In this document: piece by piece, positions 21,025 to 21,037 of the stretch
Layout of the letters: each line of letters opens with the position of its first letter
Numbering within the stretch: the first letter of the stretch is position 1
Origin: DASVSL01 sp036388095
GTDB taxonomy: Bacteria > Patescibacteriota > Saccharimonadia > Saccharimonadales > Saccharimonadaceae
Assembly: GCA_036388095.1 (NCBI GenBank)
Contig: DASVSL010000074.1
Span: 1-21,037, forward strand
Reading direction: 5' to 3'
DNA length: 21,037 nt
Position numbers and translations under genes: made by a program
The notes under the pieces: generated by a model
Databases searched by the model: none
Seen by the model: the letters and a program-made list of their open reading frames with translations, nothing else
What the model was told of the DNA's origin: nothing

Positions 21025-21037
21025 GCTTATTCTCTCG

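Noticed and set aside
1..21037. Insertion sequence, prophage or toxin-antitoxin system
   Set aside because: No transposase, integrase, phage structural or toxin-antitoxin gene was recognised, and no terminal inverted repeats with target duplications were seen.
1..21037. Recoded TGA (genetic code 25)
   Set aside because: TGA ends ruvC, ruvA, ruvB, pilM, pilN, pilO, pilC and others at the expected protein lengths, so the standard bacterial code applies.

Overview
The window reads as a piece of a small-genome bacterium of the Candidate Phyla Radiation (Patescibacteria), most probably Candidatus Saccharibacteria. The grounds are the tightly packed genes, a pilM-N-O/pilC type IV pilus set with several secreted Lamin-tail and Ig-like proteins, a PRC-barrel gene beside recA-recX, a stand-alone YqfO-type protein, and TGA used as an ordinary stop (so not the recoded SR1/Gracilibacteria lineages). 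No rRNA or tRNA was recognised, so the taxonomic call is an inference.

Layout. 1-178: hairpin-rich left edge and a 7-codon leader ORF. 179-1429: secreted GH5-like glycosidase. 1555-2708: a DUF72 protein and a YqfO-like protein. 2756-4207: ComEC DNA-uptake channel. 4248-9087: YebC, a secreted Lamin-tail protein with two families of Cys repeats, RuvC, a 27-residue membrane peptide, RuvA and RuvB. 9119-9904: membrane PH-domain protein. 9901-10299 (minus): orphan pseudopilin, divergent from recA (10360-11430) and recX (11492-12142). 12112-15219 (minus): PRC-barrel protein and the pilM-pilN-pilO-small membrane protein operon. 15311-18910 (plus): operon of three minor pilins, the first carrying Ig-like and IPT modules. 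18911-19164: hairpin-rich gap. 19219-21024 (minus): major pilin with a strong promoter, ribosome site and terminator, preceded by pilC, which lies at the right edge.

How the genes fit together. Type IV pili (PilM/N/O/C, the major pilin, four pilin-like minor proteins), ComEC, RecA/RecX and RuvABC sit within 21 kb. This is close to a full set for pilus-aided DNA uptake, recombination and Holliday-junction resolution. The surface proteins (GH5, Lamin-tail protein, modular pilin) fit attachment to a host or a polymer. The pilus ATPases, prepilin peptidase, ComEA and DprA are not in the window.

The most striking non-coding pattern is that about ten transcription-unit heads have a TATACT-like -10 hexamer ending only 6-8 nt before the start codon. 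Transcription should then begin at or next to the start codon (leaderless mRNA). Genes inside operons, plus recA and the major pilin, have Shine-Dalgarno sequences or overlapping start/stop codons instead. Two very short leader ORFs (159-182 before GH5, 7357-7440 before ruvA) have the same leaderless arrangement and are followed by genes with a weak ribosome site or none that is clear.
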